17,155 bases of DNA from RGIG5612 sp045627365 (lineage in GTDB: Bacteria > Bacillota > Clostridia > Lachnospirales > Lachnospiraceae), in contig JAZQNN010000055.1 of NCBI GenBank assembly GCA_045627365.1, forward strand, positions 1 through 17,155, given 5' to 3'. The translations under genes were made by a program, and so were the position numbers. Position 1 is the first letter of the stretch. Each line of letters begins with the position of its first letter. Below, piece by piece: positions 15,257 to 17,155 of this stretch. Below the pieces are notes generated by a model that ran no database searches, had not been told where the DNA came from, and saw only the letters and a list, made by a program, of their open reading frames with translations.

Positions 15257-15284
15257 ACGGGCGGTGATCACCGCCCGTTTTTTT
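15257..15284 (+). terminator. Rho-independent terminator after the C11 gene
   Basis: A perfect 22-bp palindrome (15257-15278) gives a 9-bp GC-rich stem with a GATC loop, followed by seven T (15278-15284). On the minus strand only CTTT follows, so it would be a weaker stop for the convergent transporter gene. Confidence 0.93.
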
Positions 15285-15292
15285 GTGCCGAA

Positions 15293-16129
15293 TTATTGAA
15301 GAAGTATAACTGCCGCGATTACGAGGACCGCTCCTATCCCCTTCTGAAGTGAGAATTTTTCTTTGAAGAAAATGATTCCCGCGAGGCTTATCATAAGAAG
15401 TGTTGCCACATCGTAAACAGGATATGCCACGACCGCGTTCATTTCATTCAAGGCCAACTGGAGAAGCTTTGATGAAAAATAGTTCGGTATTCCGATAATT
15501 ACGCCGAAAATAACGTCCCACAGACCGATCTTTTCTTTCTTTACAAGAAGCAGTATTACTGAACATATTCCTGCAAAAAGGAATGTCAGAAACAGGAACG
15601 TATCCGCAAAAACTTCCTGCCCGATCTCTTTATGTATATGAACCGCCGAGTTGGACAGACCGCCTCCGATGAGCAAAAGGATAAGCCAGATTATCTTTTT
15701 GCCGCCGCTCAATTCCTTTTTATCGAAATTGAAAATAATGATGGCGGCTATAGCCAGTACCATTCCGACTATCTGAAGGCTTTTCAGAACCTCGTCGAAA
15801 AAGATCACTGCGATCAGAATAGAAACGATGACTCCGAGCTTCATAAAGGTTGAAGACATCATCACCCCGTTTTTCTTGATATTCTGCTGCATAAGCACGA
15901 AAGATAGCAAATATACTATTCCGGCGAGCACACCGAGTACCAGTGTTGTCAAAAAGCCGTCTTTCTGCGGGATAAGCCTGCCATTCGGCGTAAAGGCCCA
16001 CGCGCATATTACGCAGACTATGTAATTGAAGATAAAGAGTCCTGCTTCGCTCTTTCTCTTTTTTTCGCTTACTTTCAATAGCACGGATATAAGCGTGCTG
16101 CTTATTATAGCCAGGATCAGGTATATCAT
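15293..16129 (-). CDS. EamA/DMT-family transporter
   Basis: 278 residues, almost wholly hydrophobic, with about ten predicted helices arranged as two similar halves, as in drug/metabolite transporters. It opens 'MIYLILAIISSTLISVLLK' and each half ends with an EamA-type 'FF.E' motif ('FFDEVLKSLQIVGMVL' and 'FFKEKFSLQKGIGAVL'). The substrate cannot be told; the family exports or imports small metabolites. The open frame extends to 16216, but those 29 codons overlap the amidase gene and are polar, so the ATG at 16129 is preferred. It starts one base after the amidase stop (TGA-A-ATG) without its own clear ribosome binding site, implying reinitiation coupling. Confidence 0.85.
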   Translation of the reverse strand: MIYLILAIISSTLISVLLKVSEKKRKSEAGLFIFNYIVCVICAWAFTPNGRLIPQKDGFLTTLVLGVLAGIVYLLSFVLMQQNIKKNGVMMSSTFMKLGVIVSILIAVIFFDEVLKSLQIVGMVLAIAAIIIFNFDKKELSGGKKIIWLILLLIGGGLSNSAVHIHKEIGQEVFADTFLFLTFLFAGICSVILLLVKKEKIGLWDVIFGVIIGIPNYFSSKLLQLALNEMNAVVAYPVYDVATLLMISLAGIIFFKEKFSLQKGIGAVLVIAAVILLQ

Positions 16130-16130
16130 T

Positions 16131-16910
16131 TCAGTCGTATAATTCAGGACGTCTGCTTTCAAGTACAGGCGTGATCTCGCGTGCTTTCTTAACGTCGTCA
16201 AGGTCGATCTCGACAACTATCGTCTCTTCGTCTTCTCCGGCTTCCGCCATTACTTTGCCTCGCGGAGAAGCGACCATGCTATGGCCTGCCCTTTGGCCTT
16301 TGCACATATCGCACATGACAACAAAAACTGTATTTTCGGAAGCTCTGCACTGGGTGACGACACGCAGCTGCTCAACCTTGTCGCTGCCTGAAAGCCATGC
16401 GGTCGGAACAAGGATCACCTCCGCTCCCCTTGCCAGCTGATACCTGGCGACTTCCGGAAATCTCAGTTCGTAGCAGACCATGAGGCCGAGCCTGCCAAAA
16501 GGTGTGTCTATCGGATCAAAAAGTTTGTCACCGGCTACGTTGAAATGGGACTCCATATACGCCGGCGCGTCGTAAAGATGCGTTTTCCTGTATGTCGCAA
16601 CGATGCGGCCCTTATCGTCTGCCACGACCGTCGTGTTGTAATTTCTCTTGCCGTCGTACGGCTCGTACATGCCGTAGACCATCCAGATGCCGTACTCTCT
16701 GCCGAGCGCACTCATCCTGTCTATGTATTCCTGCCGCTTTTCATCGCTCATATCATGATGGAACGTCGCGAGAAAACATTCCGGGAGCAGCAGGATCCCT
16801 GCTCCTGCATCCTTGGCGACTTTAAGAGCATTCTCTGCCTGTACTAAATTATATTCGGGGTCAGACGAACTTGCGGCCTGCCCCAGGGCGATTTTGTATT
16901 TCATGATCAT
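16131..16910 (-). CDS. Carbon-nitrogen hydrolase (nitrilase superfamily, omega-amidase-like)
   Basis: 259 residues, normal length for the C-N hydrolase family. The catalytic triad is visible: E44 in 'LLPECF', K109 in 'YRKTHLYDA' and C146 in 'MVCYELRFPE'. The 'CYELRFPE' form is that of the Nit1/Nit2 (omega-amidase, deaminated-glutathione amidase) branch, so hydrolysis of an alpha-keto-acid amide is likely; the substrate is inferred. Two ATGs (16910 and 16904) are both within reach of a weak GGA; the first is used here. It lies downstream of tRNA-Ser with a terminator between them and is coupled to the transporter gene, suggesting the transporter moves a related compound. Confidence 0.9.
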   Translation of the reverse strand: MIMKYKIALGQAASSSDPEYNLVQAENALKVAKDAGAGILLLPECFLATFHHDMSDEKRQEYIDRMSALGREYGIWMVYGMYEPYDGKRNYNTTVVADDKGRIVATYRKTHLYDAPAYMESHFNVAGDKLFDPIDTPFGRLGLMVCYELRFPEVARYQLARGAEVILVPTAWLSGSDKVEQLRVVTQCRASENTVFVVMCDMCKGQRAGHSMVASPRGKVMAEAGEDEETIVVEIDLDDVKKAREITPVLESRRPELYD

Positions 16911-16932
16911 TTTTCCAGTACGAAGTTCTGAT

Positions 16933-16967
16933 AAAAAAGTAGGAAGCCCGGAAAATCATGGCTCCCT
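16933..16967 (-). terminator. Rho-independent terminator downstream of tRNA-Ser
   Basis: Reading the minus strand, AGGGAGCC (16967..16960) pairs with GGCTTCCT (16948..16941) with one G-U pair, followed closely by six T (16938..16933). It sits 15 bases after the tRNA 3' end and 23 bases before the amidase ATG. Confidence 0.75.
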
Positions 16968-16981
16968 AACAATTTGTAAAG

Positions 16982-17069
16982 CGGAAACGGTGGGATTCGA
17001 ACCCACGCACCGGTTACCCGATGACCGCATTTCGAGTGCGGCTCGGTGGGACCACGTCGATACGTTTCC
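16982..17069 (-). tRNA. tRNA-Ser(CGA)
   Basis: An 88-base class II tRNA. The acceptor stem pairs GGAAACG with CGTTTCC, with discriminator G (16982). The D-loop carries GG, the anticodon stem CCGCA/TGCGG holds loop CTCGAAA with anticodon CGA (reads UCG), a long variable arm pairs CATCGG with CCGGTG as expected for serine, and the T arm is GTGGG-TTCGAAT-CCCAC. The 3' CCA is not encoded and would be added after transcription. Confidence 0.96.
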
Positions 17070-17079
17070 TTTTATGATC

Positions 17080-17099
17080 GCGGTGCGCCGGCGCACCGC
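17080..17099. repeat. 20-bp perfect GC palindrome in the tRNA leader
   Basis: GCGGTGCGCCGGCGCACCGC is its own reverse complement. It lies between the predicted tRNA start site (about 17106) and the mature 5' end (17069), so the precursor would carry a very stable hairpin. No T-run follows on the minus strand, so it is not a terminator for the tRNA transcript. Confidence 0.7.
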
Positions 17100-17112
17100 A
17101 ATATGCCTAAAT

Positions 17113-17141
17113 AAAATACAGCGAAATCAACAATTAGTCAA
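17113..17141 (-). promoter_or_regulatory. Promoter of tRNA-Ser
   Basis: TTGACT (17141..17136), exactly 17 bp, then TATTTT (17118..17113), with a predicted start near 17106 and a 5' leader of about 37 bases. Confidence 0.7.
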
Positions 17142-17155
17142 TCTCATAAATTTGC

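Noticed and set aside
1..17155. CRISPR array, insertion sequence, prophage or attachment site next to tRNA-Ser
   Set aside because: No regularly spaced repeats, transposase, integrase or duplicated tRNA end is visible.

Overview
The window looks like a chromosomal segment of a low-to-moderate GC Firmicute of the class Clostridia (Lachnospiraceae/Oscillospirales-like). This is inferred from strong AGGAGG-type ribosome binding sites, sigma-A-type promoters, a lipoprotein M3 peptidase, a clostripain-like C11 peptidase and a LytS-type sensor fused to a SpoIIE phosphatase. I could not run a search, so the taxonomy is an inference. No phage, insertion sequence or CRISPR array is visible.

Region 1 (1-277, minus): no convincing gene. 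It carries what looks like a tandem strong promoter set reading off the left edge. A consensus TTGACA lies 17 bp from TAATAT, with three A-tracts phased at about 10 bp directly upstream. A second, weaker promoter sits further upstream, inside an inverted repeat. The layout and the leader resemble a stable-RNA (rrn) operon start.

Region 2 (278-7525, minus): one compact seven-gene run from a single good sigma-A-type promoter (7580-7609). In transcription order it holds a stand-alone STAS anti-anti-sigma protein; an 839-residue membrane protein with a LytS-like 5TM region, extracytoplasmic sensor, HAMP, PP2C/SpoIIE phosphatase and RsbW-like HATPase kinase; a STAS domain fused to a SpoT/MESH1-like HD hydrolase; a STAS domain fused to an aminoglycoside-phosphotransferase-fold kinase; deoC; a zinc alcohol dehydrogenase; and a NUDIX ADP-sugar pyrophosphatase. 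Overlaps (8 bp, 4 bp) and short gaps suggest translational coupling. The first four genes are the most interesting part: a partner-switching module whose outputs appear to be enzymes fused to STAS domains rather than a sigma factor. No sigma factor lies in the window.

Region 3 (7633-9390, minus): a secreted lipoprotein M3-family zinc oligopeptidase. Divergent from it is a plus-strand pair (9502-11903): a PlsC-type acyltransferase with a zinc ribbon and C-terminal beta-rich region, then a YghO-like GNAT-fold protein, ended by a strong terminator.

Region 4 (11931-15284, plus): a gap of about 545 bp with no clear gene, then a 921-residue membrane-anchored C11 cysteine peptidase with its own promoter, a palindrome at the predicted start site and a textbook terminator.

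Region 5 (15293-17155, minus): a tRNA-Ser(CGA) with a good promoter, a GC-rich palindromic leader and a terminator, followed by a nitrilase-superfamily amidase and a coupled EamA/DMT transporter.
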